A stretch of DNA of 64,000 nucleotides from Yamadazyma tenuis (taxonomy: Eukaryota; Ascomycota; Pichiomycetes; Serinales; Debaryomycetaceae), in assembly GCF_029203305.1 (NCBI RefSeq), contig NC_089461.1, positions 1,178,001 through 1,242,000 on the forward strand, in the 5' to 3' direction. Below the pieces are notes generated by a model that saw only the letters and a list, made by a program, of their open reading frames with translations, had not been told where the DNA came from and did not search any database. Below are positions 56,341 through 64,000 of this stretch, piece after piece. Position 1 is the stretch's first letter, and the number at the start of each line of letters is the position of its first letter. A program made the translations under genes and the position numbers.

Positions 56341-56976
56341 ATGCTTCTCAGATCCATAAAAGGCACCATTCGTGAGTGCAGAAGAAGTATACAAACGCAC
56401 ATAGGCCCTCCCACACACTTCAGCTCTAAACATGCTCCACCTAATTATAACGAACTCTCCAATTCTAATAGCATTGAAGTGGAAGTTCAGCGAGCCCCAG
56501 AGACGCAAGAACGGCAAAAGGAACACGAAGGGGACAAGCCGATCAGAGAGTTTTCGTCGCTATTAGCGATGATGACACTCGGATATTTTGCTGTAGATAA
56601 CTACTTAAACCGGGTGAAGTTAGAAAAGCTAAATAACGAAAGTACCTCCATCAACTTGAAGACTTTACAAATTCAACAGGCCAATTTTGCTCAGGAGAGA
56701 AGGAAAAAAGACTTGCAACTTCTACAAGAAAGAAAGGAAACTCAGAGACAGTTGTTTAAGTTGTCGGTACATATTGCAATGCTAAGAAAGCAGTTGGCAG
56801 ATCAGGGCTATGATCCTGTAAACATAGACCAGGCGCTCAAGGAATTTGAAGATTCGGTCAAAATCGACAATTCCATCAAAAACATCAGTGGTCAGGTATT
56901 ATGGCTAGATAAAACGTCAGACTTACGACGGTATTTGCCTGATATTCATGATTACGAAAAAAAGTCCAGTAAATAG
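56341..56976 (+). CDS. Predicted mitochondrial inner-membrane coiled-coil protein
   Basis: A 211-residue protein. The N terminus is basic without acids (MLLRSIKGTIRECRRSIQTH), a probable mitochondrial presequence. A single hydrophobic segment lies at ~71-87 (FSSLLAMMTLGYFAVDN), followed by a long coiled coil (~90-165, QQANFAQERRKKDLQLLQER) and a polar tail ending in lysines. This architecture resembles small ATP-synthase assembly factors such as Ina22, but I cannot confirm orthology by eye. The ATG at 56341 is the first in frame. The neighbours (MRPL24, CMC4, a CCDC90-family gene) are also mitochondrial, which may be coincidence. Confidence 0.7.
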   Translation: MLLRSIKGTIRECRRSIQTHIGPPTHFSSKHAPPNYNELSNSNSIEVEVQRAPETQERQKEHEGDKPIREFSSLLAMMTLGYFAVDNYLNRVKLEKLNNESTSINLKTLQIQQANFAQERRKKDLQLLQERKETQRQLFKLSVHIAMLRKQLADQGYDPVNIDQALKEFEDSVKIDNSIKNISGQVLWLDKTSDLRRYLPDIHDYEKKSSK

Positions 56977-57418
56977 AGTCCCAATTAAATTACACGGTCG
57001 TGCCAGCACCACGAAACCACCCCATTGAGGTTTTTCATCGATGTTCAAAATTTTTTCTTCTTCTTAATACAATGTCTTTTATGTAGACGCCCATAGAGTC
57101 ACGGTTAATATGGTATTTTTGATCCCACATATTTCCATCAACATCCGTTGGATGTGATTTCGTGCTCGGGTAAGTCTTAGATTAAACTCAGGTTTAAGTT
57201 GACCTTTTTGTCGTGTTAATCTTGTGGTTAACTATGCGGTTTTAAATCTACAGTTTTCCATTGACGAAAGCTCCGGCTTTCGTTGGATGGTGTTTCCCTA
57301 GTAATCCTTATATTCAAACTACAAGCTGACTATGTATGGTTGTGCTTGTGTGATATAATGCTCTCGATGCCCTTATGACCTTCTGGGTCACTTCAACTTT
57401 CTGCTCTCTTATCTGACA
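56977..57418. other. Intergenic region with two related hairpins
   Basis: Between two convergent genes, 442 bp hold no ORF. Hairpin 1 is ACATCC/GGATGT (57141-57155). Hairpin 2 is ACGAAAGC/GCTTTCGT with a TCCG loop (57264-57283), extendable to CCAT/ATGG with a bulge. Both are framed by TTCCAT before and CGTTGGATG after. A non-coding RNA is possible; I could not match it to a known one. Confidence 0.4.
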
Positions 57419-57670
57419 TCATCGCCTATTCAGCTGCAACATCTGGGCATCGATGCTTCCCAATTCTCTCTGTTTCAATTTCAACTCCAATAAGTTAAGT
57501 TTGGGACAACAGGTGGTCTGCACGTCTCCGTTTTGTTCGTAATACTTTTTACAACACAAGTATAATTGATCAATAAGCTTTGTACATCGTGATTCATTGT
57601 AACCATTTCTTTGCAAGCAATCCTGGATTGCACAGGCTTCTGGTTTGCACGGATCCGTTGGATTTGACAT
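57419..57670 (-). CDS. CMC4: Twin CX9C mitochondrial intermembrane-space protein CMC4
   Basis: An 83-residue protein with two CX9C motifs, Cys8-Cys18 and Cys29-Cys39, in PCKPEACAIQDCLQRNGYNE and CTKLIDQLYLCC. This wording, with the additional Cys13 and the C-C pair, matches Cmc4 (human CMC4/C6.1B). Such proteins are imported and oxidised by Mia40 in the intermembrane space; the precise role of Cmc4 is not well known. The length is close to the S. cerevisiae protein (73). Unlike the S. cerevisiae gene, which has an intron, the whole reading frame here is continuous. It lies 51 bp downstream of the CCDC90-family gene on the same strand. Confidence 0.92.
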   Translation of the reverse strand: MSNPTDPCKPEACAIQDCLQRNGYNESRCTKLIDQLYLCCKKYYEQNGDVQTTCCPKLNLLELKLKQRELGSIDAQMLQLNRR

Positions 57671-57721
57671 AGTGGAAAAAAAAACTGGTTACTTCGATTG
57701 CGAGTTCTCTTTCTCACTTGC

Positions 57722-58720
57722 TTAGTGGATGACATTCTCGTCCAAATCTGTGTGATAATCATCTTCATCAAATTCACTTGGTTCATATATCACTAACGGT
57801 ATGAATTCGTCTGAATTGTGAGACTCGGCATTGACTTTCCGCTTGTAGATGTAGAAACTGGCACATCCACTGAACACACACACAAGAATAGAGATGATAC
57901 CCCATCTACTCAAGTTCCATCGTAAACTTTCAATCTCAGATCTCATAGTTCCGATTAACTCGGTGGTAATCTTATGATTGGCTTCCTGGATCTTCAAAAA
58001 CATTTTCTTCGACGCCAACGTATTCTCTTGCTTCTCATCATTGATAGTCACCTGGTTATTGTTCTTAAGCTGCAATACATCGTTGTTTAACTCATCCTGG
58101 ATTATATTGAAATCTCTTTCCAATCCATTGATAAGACTAATAGACGCATTGATTTGGGCTTCTCTGCTTCTGGTGACGTCTACCCTTAACTCTTGCTGGG
58201 CACTTTCAAAAAGATACTTTTCGTTTTCAAGTTCATACAATTGAGAGTATTTGGTAGGGAGTTTTGCAAGCTTAGAATTGAGTTGAACAATCAATAAGCT
58301 TATAATTTCCTCCGATTGCTTGTCTGTGAACCCAGCGTCGGTCAACTGCTTGAATACTTCATAAGTATCCATATATGGCTCCATCTTCTCAAAGATTGTA
58401 GTCAAATACTCGTCGTCCTCAGCAACTGTGTCTATATTTTCCGTTTGGGTTTCAGCAGACATTTCACTTGCTAGTGGTTCCTCGAGAATGACTTTCGGTA
58501 TATCTTTCAGTTCTGTGTTGGCTGTGTTGTTCGCTACTGTCACTTTTTTATCCTTATTTATGATTGTAATAGGGGTGGCTTTTGGTGTATTTGTTCCGAT
58601 ATTGGGCACTTTCTTGTCTTCTGTTTTGTTATTCAACATCCTTATACCACTACTCACATGTCTGCCTAGCGTTCGGTTTCGGAGGAAAAGCCCCTTATTG
58701 CATCTAAATGCTTGATACAT
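57722..58720 (-). CDS. CCDC90/MCUR1-family (DUF1640) mitochondrial membrane protein, FMP32-like
   Basis: A 332-residue protein. A basic N terminus (MYQAFRCNKGLFLRNRTLGR) acts as a likely presequence. After a variable acidic stretch, residues ~125-300 show the DUF1640 pattern: DTYEVFKQLTDAGFTDKQSEEI, then LFESAQQELRVDVTRSREAQI, and a coiled coil, ending in ESLRWNLSRWGIISILVCVF, the typical C-terminal transmembrane segment. S. cerevisiae Fmp32 (207 residues) and human CCDC90A/B belong here; roles proposed include cytochrome c oxidase assembly and calcium uptake. This member is longer because of its N-terminal linker and C-terminal acidic tail. The ATG at 58720 is the first real ATG in the frame. 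Confidence 0.8.
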   Translation of the reverse strand: MYQAFRCNKGLFLRNRTLGRHVSSGIRMLNNKTEDKKVPNIGTNTPKATPITIINKDKKVTVANNTANTELKDIPKVILEEPLASEMSAETQTENIDTVAEDDEYLTTIFEKMEPYMDTYEVFKQLTDAGFTDKQSEEIISLLIVQLNSKLAKLPTKYSQLYELENEKYLFESAQQELRVDVTRSREAQINASISLINGLERDFNIIQDELNNDVLQLKNNNQVTINDEKQENTLASKKMFLKIQEANHKITTELIGTMRSEIESLRWNLSRWGIISILVCVFSGCASFYIYKRKVNAESHNSDEFIPLVIYEPSEFDEDDYHTDLDENVIH

Positions 58721-58755
58721 AAGATACGATATAATCTTTTTTATTGTTTGCCGCA

Positions 58756-60045
58756 CTATCTGTTTTTGTTATACTGGTGAAGGCTGTTAATAAAAAGATT
58801 CACACTAAAAGACCGACAACTCCTGTAAATCACACCACTTTTAAAATACACTTCTGGCTTGTAGTCCTGCAACTTAATGTATTTGGTGTTGGGCAACAAA
58901 ATGAGCTGGCAAATCTCTGTGTCTTGATGACGTAAATTGATTGTGAGCTCTCTTCGGGTGTCGTCTTCCCAGTCTGAATCTTTATTGCCACGGACCTTCT
59001 GGTTAGCCTCGCTTGCTTCTTCAAGTATTGTAGGAAGAATTGTACCTTCACCTTCGATTTTCTCTTGTTGGTCCGACGTAGGTTTGAGAGTAGAAATTGG
59101 GGTTATATCATTTGCAACCACCTTGGTCTCAATTAGTATATCCAAAGGATCGAAAACATAGTCGCCAGGTCCATCTACCACTCTAATAATAGGAACTAGC
59201 TTTGACAAAACTCGTGAGTCACAGTTTTTGAGGAATCCAAATTGATACTTGAACTCACTTAAAACCATCGTCTTCAAGTGAGAGTAGTTAATATTCAGAA
59301 CCAAATTGATTAAGCTAACATTGATCATTCCACACCATACTACCAATCTGGAGAAGTTATTCAAGATCCTGAAATTCTCATAATATAGAAATTTCCTTTG
59401 ATTAACAAAGTATTCTTCCCTTGGTTTCAAAACCGCTTGGATGTCTTCATCTGATGGTTTTACCCACGTCTTGTCGTAGGTCAAATAGGGCTTGGGCAAG
59501 CGAAGTGATACAGATATATCATAATCACTGGCGTATTCCACTATGGCAATCGACTTGGGTAAAGTTAAAGACGAAGGTATCAAGTCGATTATGTAGTTGA
59601 AAGAATTAGTCTGGATGTTAACCACTTGCAACGTGATAAGTTTCTTCATGGTAGTCACCAACTTTCCAATATGAAACAACAACTTGAATGTAATCAAGTT
59701 CTTGGCCACCGTGAAGAGTTCAGTGGAGTCACTGTAGATACCAATTAACCATGTGACATAATGGAAGCAAACATACATCATCACCATCCCGAGTCTAAGA
59801 ACATGAATCTTCAAAATATCCAATGTAGTGTAATCGAGATTAATACTAATTGATTGAAGCATTTCTTCAGAATCTAAAAACCCCATTCTTTCAGCTCCAA
59901 ACAGGTTAAAGCATTTACCATAAATGTCTGGAACTGAATTGCCAAGTTCCAAAGAAGTTTCACTTGAAGAGGCATGCCAGTTTGATCCAGGGTATTTAAA
60001 AGCACTACTTTGTGATTGTACCTTCTCAAATTCAGGAAGAGACAT
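58756..60045 (-). CDS. Uncharacterised membrane-associated protein (429 residues)
   Basis: I do not recognise this gene. The ATG at 60045 opens a long continuous frame on the minus strand, with ordinary codon use. The N-terminal ~75 residues are polar. A hydrophobic region lies at ~80-110 (VLRLGMVMMYVCFHYVTWLI) and further apolar stretches at ~120-160 and ~235-265. A linker rich in Glu and Asp spans ~320-370, and a short hydrophobic/polar C terminus ends SVNLFINSLHQYNKNR. There is no signal peptide and no catalytic motif I can name. It lies between a mitochondrial coiled-coil gene (35 bp downstream, same strand) and RIX7 (same strand), so its context does not fix a role. Confidence 0.75.
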   Translation of the reverse strand: MSLPEFEKVQSQSSAFKYPGSNWHASSSETSLELGNSVPDIYGKCFNLFGAERMGFLDSEEMLQSISINLDYTTLDILKIHVLRLGMVMMYVCFHYVTWLIGIYSDSTELFTVAKNLITFKLLFHIGKLVTTMKKLITLQVVNIQTNSFNYIIDLIPSSLTLPKSIAIVEYASDYDISVSLRLPKPYLTYDKTWVKPSDEDIQAVLKPREEYFVNQRKFLYYENFRILNNFSRLVVWCGMINVSLINLVLNINYSHLKTMVLSEFKYQFGFLKNCDSRVLSKLVPIIRVVDGPGDYVFDPLDILIETKVVANDITPISTLKPTSDQQEKIEGEGTILPTILEEASEANQKVRGNKDSDWEDDTRRELTINLRHQDTEICQLILLPNTKYIKLQDYKPEVYFKSGVIYRSCRSFSVNLFINSLHQYNKNR

Positions 60046-60183
60046 GATGGTTAATATCTGAGATTAGAAAAAAGGAGGAACGGGGGATATGTATAGTTGC
60101 AAAATCTGATGTATCACTCGAGGTACCGTTTCGGGTAAGGTAGTGTCGCATGGTAAAAATCTAGTTCGGGGTTCGCATATATA

Positions 60184-62742
60184 TTACTGCTCTTCCAGGT
60201 CCTTGAGCTCTTGTGGCTCTCCAATGACCGGGGCTATCTTCTTGTTTAACCTCTCATATTTTGCTCTATCTCTATCATTAACACTGGGCTTGATATTGTC
60301 CAAAGCTATCAAAAAGTCGTTCAGAGTGACAAAGATATCACTTGCATCAACAAGGTCCTCGGTCTCCATGAACCCAGACTTGTCCAAATCTCCGACCTTT
60401 TGGTGGTGGAAGAACTTTCTCTTCAATGCAATAACACCAGCTTCTCTGACCAAAGACGACAAATCAGCCCCCGAAAAGTTTCTGCATTTTTGATTGTATA
60501 CGATATCTTTCAAATTAACAGACTCGTCAATTGGTGTACCGTTAGATTTGATTAACGTCTTCAAGATATCAAGTCTCTCTTCTTCTGTAGGCAATTCAAT
60601 GTACAATGACTTATCCAATCTTCCGGGTCTGATCATAGCAGGGTCGATCATATCGGGTCTGTTTGTGGCACCAATTACAAAGATTCCCTTTCTATCATTC
60701 AAACCATCTAATTCGGTTAAAAGAGTATTCACCACACGAGAACTCGATTCACTCAAAGATGCATCTCTTCTAGGAACCAATGCATCCAACTCATCGAAGA
60801 AAATAATACAAGGAACACTAGCTCTTGCTCTTTGGAATACTTGTCTAATAGCCCTCTCACTTTCACCAACATACTTATTCAACAACTCAGGTCCCTTGAT
60901 AGAAATGAAGTTGGCCCTGGATTCGTTTGCAACGGCTTTGGCTAAAAGGGTTTTACCACATCCTGGTGGGCCCCACATCAACACACCAGCTGGGGCTGTT
61001 ATACCCACTTTTTCAAAAATCTCTGGTTTCTTGATGGGTTGTACAATGCACATATGTAACTCCATTCTGATCTTGGTCAACGCTCCTACATGATCCCAAG
61101 TAACATCTGGAATAGTTGCAAACCCTTCTCTCTTGGCCGTCGGTTGTACAGAAGGGAGGGCATTCATGAAATCGTCAAAGCTTATGGATAGTGGCTGTAG
61201 CTGTTCTTCTGTCAATGGAGAAGGATGGCTTATTAAGAACTTTTGAATAATAGAAAGCTTCTCGTCGTCTGACTTATTTTCAAAAGTTTCCACCAACTCC
61301 TTGGAATTTGAAACAGCAGATGTTACGGCAGGAGTGACTTTTTGGTCCACCTCCATGGAATTATTATCAAGAGAGCCATTTTTCATTAACTCTTCGAGTT
61401 CTTGTTGCTCACTGAGAGTTTCAAATATCCTCTTTATGGCGAAAACTCCCGACGCAGTAACCAAACTCTTTAAATCTGCTCCCACAAAACCTGATGTGAG
61501 CTTGGCCAACACCTTGAAATTGAACCCTTCCAAGTTTAATTTCAATGTAGAGGTCATGGCCTTGAGAATAGATATTCTCTGTTCTTCACTTGGCACATTA
61601 AGACATATTTCTCTGTCAAACCTACCTGCTCTCCTCAATGCTGGATCTAAGGAATCAGGTCTGTTCGTGGCTCCAATGACAATGACAGGTTTGCCATTAG
61701 TTTTGTCTAACGTCAACTCATCCATCAAGGTCAACAACTGTGCTACTATACGACGCTCCATTTCCCTTTGGGCACCTCCATCTCTTTTTGGGGTGATTGA
61801 GTCAATTTCGTCAATGAAAACCAAACACGGAGCGATGTTCTTTGCATCTTCAAAGATTTCTCTCAACTTCTTTTCGCTTTCTCCTGACATTCCAGAAACC
61901 ACTGAAGGGGCTGATATGCTTATGAATGGGACCTGTAATTCTCCAGCTAATGCATTTGCAACTGTGGTCTTACCACAACCGGGAGGGCCGTATAACAAAA
62001 CACCTCTTGGTGGTTCAACACCTGTGGAAAGATAAATTTCAGGATGTAGTATTGGTAACCCAATAAGTTCCATTAGCTGGGTTGTGACTTTTTCCATTCC
62101 TCCTAGTTGGGATAGATTAATGTCTGGAGGAGTATGATCTATCTTTTTCTTCTTGTGGGAGACTTTGGTGGATGATTCCTTCCGCTTTCTCTTTTTCTCT
62201 TCGTCGCTCTTCTTTTCTTCGTCATTCTTTTTTTCTTCATCGTTTGATTCAATAGCAACAGGAGTAACACCCCACGAACTTACTACTGACTTGTTCAATG
62301 CATTGGAATCTTTCACGACCATCATGTTGCTTTCGTCTGCGTTTTCGAAATCGCTATCACTTTCATTTGTCTCAGGCTTCTGTGACCCCAAATCATCTCT
62401 GTACTTAATAACGTCACTAAGCTCTTCCTGCTCATCTTCTCTGACAATCTTCAAGACTTCTTGAATAGCTTTTTCGACGGTGTTTCTTTTCATCCGGCGC
62501 AACTGGAAATCTTTTAGTTGAACGTAATGCAAGATATCAGACAAGCTTAAGTCTCTAGCCAAAGCTATTGATTCAAAAGAATCTTTGTCCACATTGACCT
62601 TTTTGTTGGCTTCTGTCCTCTCTTCTAGAAGTTTGTGTATGAGATCATAGATTTTTTGGTCTATACTGGCACTTACAGCTCCCTTCTTCATTTGGGAAGA
62701 TGTGTCTGCTACTTTAATTCCTTCTCGGTATTTCAAACTCAT
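60184..62742 (-). CDS. RIX7: AAA-ATPase RIX7 (NVL), pre-60S ribosome biogenesis factor
   Basis: An 852-residue type II AAA-ATPase with two ATPase domains, needed to release Nsa1 from pre-60S particles in the nucleolus. Domain D1 has GPPGCGKTTVANALAGEL at ~252 and LVFIDEIDSI; D2 has GPPGCGKTLLAKAVANES at ~592 and IIFFDELDALVPRRDAS. Each is followed by the second-region-of-homology arginines (GATNRPD, RPGRLD). The N-terminal ~200 residues hold the conserved DQKIYDLIHKLLEE helix and an acidic/basic linker (KKRKRKESSTKVSHKKKK) with a likely nuclear signal. The length agrees with S. cerevisiae Rix7 (837). Start is uncertain: the ATG at 62742 coincides with a PAC-like GCGATGAGTT (62736-62745), and a second in-frame ATG at 62691 (MKKGAVSAS) fits the S. 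cerevisiae N terminus. Confidence 0.95.
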   Translation of the reverse strand: MSLKYREGIKVADTSSQMKKGAVSASIDQKIYDLIHKLLEERTEANKKVNVDKDSFESIALARDLSLSDILHYVQLKDFQLRRMKRNTVEKAIQEVLKIVREDEQEELSDVIKYRDDLGSQKPETNESDSDFENADESNMMVVKDSNALNKSVVSSWGVTPVAIESNDEEKKNDEEKKSDEEKKRKRKESSTKVSHKKKKIDHTPPDINLSQLGGMEKVTTQLMELIGLPILHPEIYLSTGVEPPRGVLLYGPPGCGKTTVANALAGELQVPFISISAPSVVSGMSGESEKKLREIFEDAKNIAPCLVFIDEIDSITPKRDGGAQREMERRIVAQLLTLMDELTLDKTNGKPVIVIGATNRPDSLDPALRRAGRFDREICLNVPSEEQRISILKAMTSTLKLNLEGFNFKVLAKLTSGFVGADLKSLVTASGVFAIKRIFETLSEQQELEELMKNGSLDNNSMEVDQKVTPAVTSAVSNSKELVETFENKSDDEKLSIIQKFLISHPSPLTEEQLQPLSISFDDFMNALPSVQPTAKREGFATIPDVTWDHVGALTKIRMELHMCIVQPIKKPEIFEKVGITAPAGVLMWGPPGCGKTLLAKAVANESRANFISIKGPELLNKYVGESERAIRQVFQRARASVPCIIFFDELDALVPRRDASLSESSSRVVNTLLTELDGLNDRKGIFVIGATNRPDMIDPAMIRPGRLDKSLYIELPTEEERLDILKTLIKSNGTPIDESVNLKDIVYNQKCRNFSGADLSSLVREAGVIALKRKFFHHQKVGDLDKSGFMETEDLVDASDIFVTLNDFLIALDNIKPSVNDRDRAKYERLNKKIAPVIGEPQELKDLEEQ

Positions 62743-62745
62743 CGC
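62736..62745 (-). promoter_or_regulatory. PAC-like element GCGATGAGTT overlapping the annotated RIX7 start
   Basis: The sequence matches the PAC consensus (GCGATGAGNT) found in promoters of ribosome-biogenesis genes and bound by Dot6/Tod6. It includes the upstream ATG of RIX7. If translation begins at 62691, this site would lie 45 bp before it. A chance match created by the start codon is possible. Confidence 0.35.
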
Positions 62746-64000
62746 GATTGTAAGAAGTAGTGCGAAAATCGGATATGATGCCTTTTGCAGCCAGTGAACT
62801 TAGCTGGGTACTAGGGGCTCTGATGACAAGGAAGTGAAATAGTGATAATGTGGATAATATAAGGATTACTCTGAAAGTGTATAAATGGTAGAGAAAGTTT
62901 AAGTTTTTTGGGTGTAAATCTTGAGTGAGAACAGTGGGAAAAGGTATTGGATAAAGGTGCAAACTTCAGGACAACACACCCGAACTGTTTGGATATAGGT
63001 TCCCCAGATCAGCAATTAGAGGTAGAAACGATGACTTTATTGTTGGTATTAATTCCAATTTGACAAAAGTTTCAGGTGCAAAGAATCTTTTTGTTTCTAA
63101 TGCGGGATTTTTTACACTATACATACGACCATGGATGTGTACGTACTATAGAATTTGGGTTTAACTACAGGTAAACTACGAGCAAATTACCCTTGCTTTC
63201 TTTATACAGCTTGGGATTCTGTAAAAGAAAGTGAGATTGCAATATTACACTGCTCAAGAAGAGCAAAGCATCACATGACCAGCCTGCTTGTATTTGAAAC
63301 AACCCTGTTAGTGGCACTGGCACAATCTGGTGTCTATTTTCCAACACACCTAAACAATCTTCAAAGTCGAGACAAGTCTGGAAAAAGTTTAGGTTTCAAA
63401 TCCTGCTGTCGACAAATAGCAGCATGTCGATGTGTATCTGTCTGATGTATCTGTAACTATATCCCACCCCTCTTTTGATGTGAATTGCTGCCATGGTTGA
63501 CCTTTTCGAACAATCCACGTTGTGAGCTCCTTGTAAAACCTTCGTAATTATATAGTCTAAACAAGGAGGGATTTAGTTAAATTGAATCTTTTAATCAAAT
63601 TTTAAACTGCTGGAAACGGAAACAATTAAGCATCGACTACTAATACCTCGTGGAACCAAGGCGTTTGCTTTGAGCAACAAGATGCATATTCCAGTCAGGT
63701 ATCATGCAAATTTCACTCGCCACACCCTTCGACAGAGGCTGCTCATTTTGGAAACTCCCAAACCTTAATTCACCCACAACCTGCGCACGACCATTGGTGG
63801 TGCACCAGCCACAGATGATAGGTGAAACCTCTTCACTAGCCACTTTTGGAGCATCTATTGCAAACTATGCTTAAGATGATGAATCAATCTCATGATTGTT
63901 GTAACAAACCAATGGTTACTTTATTCTTAACTGTTCCTAACCAGCAAAAAAAAAAAAGCAAGTCTGACCCAGTGTCATAAATAGCAATCAAGGTGTAAAA
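62743..64000. other. Terminal intergenic region without a supported gene
   Basis: These 1258 bp include the RIX7 promoter on the left. Frames at 63155-63445 (plus) and 63640-63843 (minus, no ATG) lack protein-like features. A 12-base A run is at about 63946-63957. No tRNA, LTR pair or other repeat was recognised. Confidence 0.45.

Noticed and set aside
57130..57180. GGTAAGT word near the hairpins taken as the inverse of a U1 snRNA 5' end
   Set aside because: The minus-strand context reads GACTTACCCG instead of the required ATACTTACCT, and no U1 fold follows.
63155..63445. Plus-strand open frame of 96 codons
   Set aside because: Composition is not protein-like, there are no conserved features, and the region is otherwise without genes.
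63640..63843. Minus-strand frame of 67 codons near the window end, perhaps an exon
   Set aside because: It starts with GTG, no splice or branch signals were found next to it, and the sequence is not recognised.
1..64000. Retrotransposon LTRs, IS elements or CRISPR-like arrays
   Set aside because: No paired long terminal repeats, transposase/integrase domains or regularly spaced short repeats were seen.

Overview
The window is nuclear DNA from a budding yeast, most likely of the CUG-Ser clade (relatives of Debaryomyces, Meyerozyma, Candida). Genes are dense, mostly intronless and on both strands. The one clear intron, in RPL36, has yeast splice signals (GTATGT, TACTAAC, TAG). Leucine is written mainly as TTG. 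CTG is scarce and tends to fall where serine fits, including a codon where one of two tandem paralogues has TCC and the other CTG. No rRNA, tRNA, CRISPR array or intact transposon was recognised.

Layout. 1-8.9 kb: 5'-truncated RWD/DEAH-box helicase, OPT oligopeptide transporter, TAF12-like histone-fold protein, APC2 and, divergently, DCN1. 9.4-18.2 kb: a nutrient-scavenging block with a TauD/JLP1-type sulfonate dioxygenase, an MFS anion:cation permease and two tandem UGA4-type GABA permeases. 18.4-25.2 kb: inactive transferrin-receptor-like protein, REC8, LSP1, HAT1. 25.6-29.3 kb: a 1239-residue repeat protein that I could not assign. 29.9-38.4 kb: urea amidolyase DUR1,2 and urea transporter DUR3. 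39.4-53.2 kb: VPS36, HYM1, branched-chain aminotransferase, HTM1, GPI13, SNF6-like, SCH9. 53.3-60.0 kb: largely mitochondrial or ribosomal genes (MRPL24, RPL36, a coiled-coil membrane protein, CMC4, a CCDC90/FMP32 relative) plus an unassigned 429-residue protein. 60.2-62.7 kb: RIX7. The last 1.26 kb holds no supportable gene.

How the genes work together. GABA permeases, urea amidolyase and urea permease are classic nitrogen-catabolite-regulated functions, and GATAAG elements occur upstream of all of them. The sulfonate dioxygenase and the neighbouring permease carry Met31/32-like CTGTGG cores, which suggests a sulfur-regulated pair. The rest are housekeeping functions (chromatin, ER glycosylation and GPI anchors, ESCRT-II, ribosome biogenesis, mitochondrial assembly) without an obvious common pathway.

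Most open questions: the repeat protein at 25625-29344, the sulfonate dioxygenase/permease pair, two related hairpins in the gap at 56977-57418, and the unassigned gene at 58756-60045. Domain positions are read by eye; comparisons with S. cerevisiae rest on memory, not on a search.
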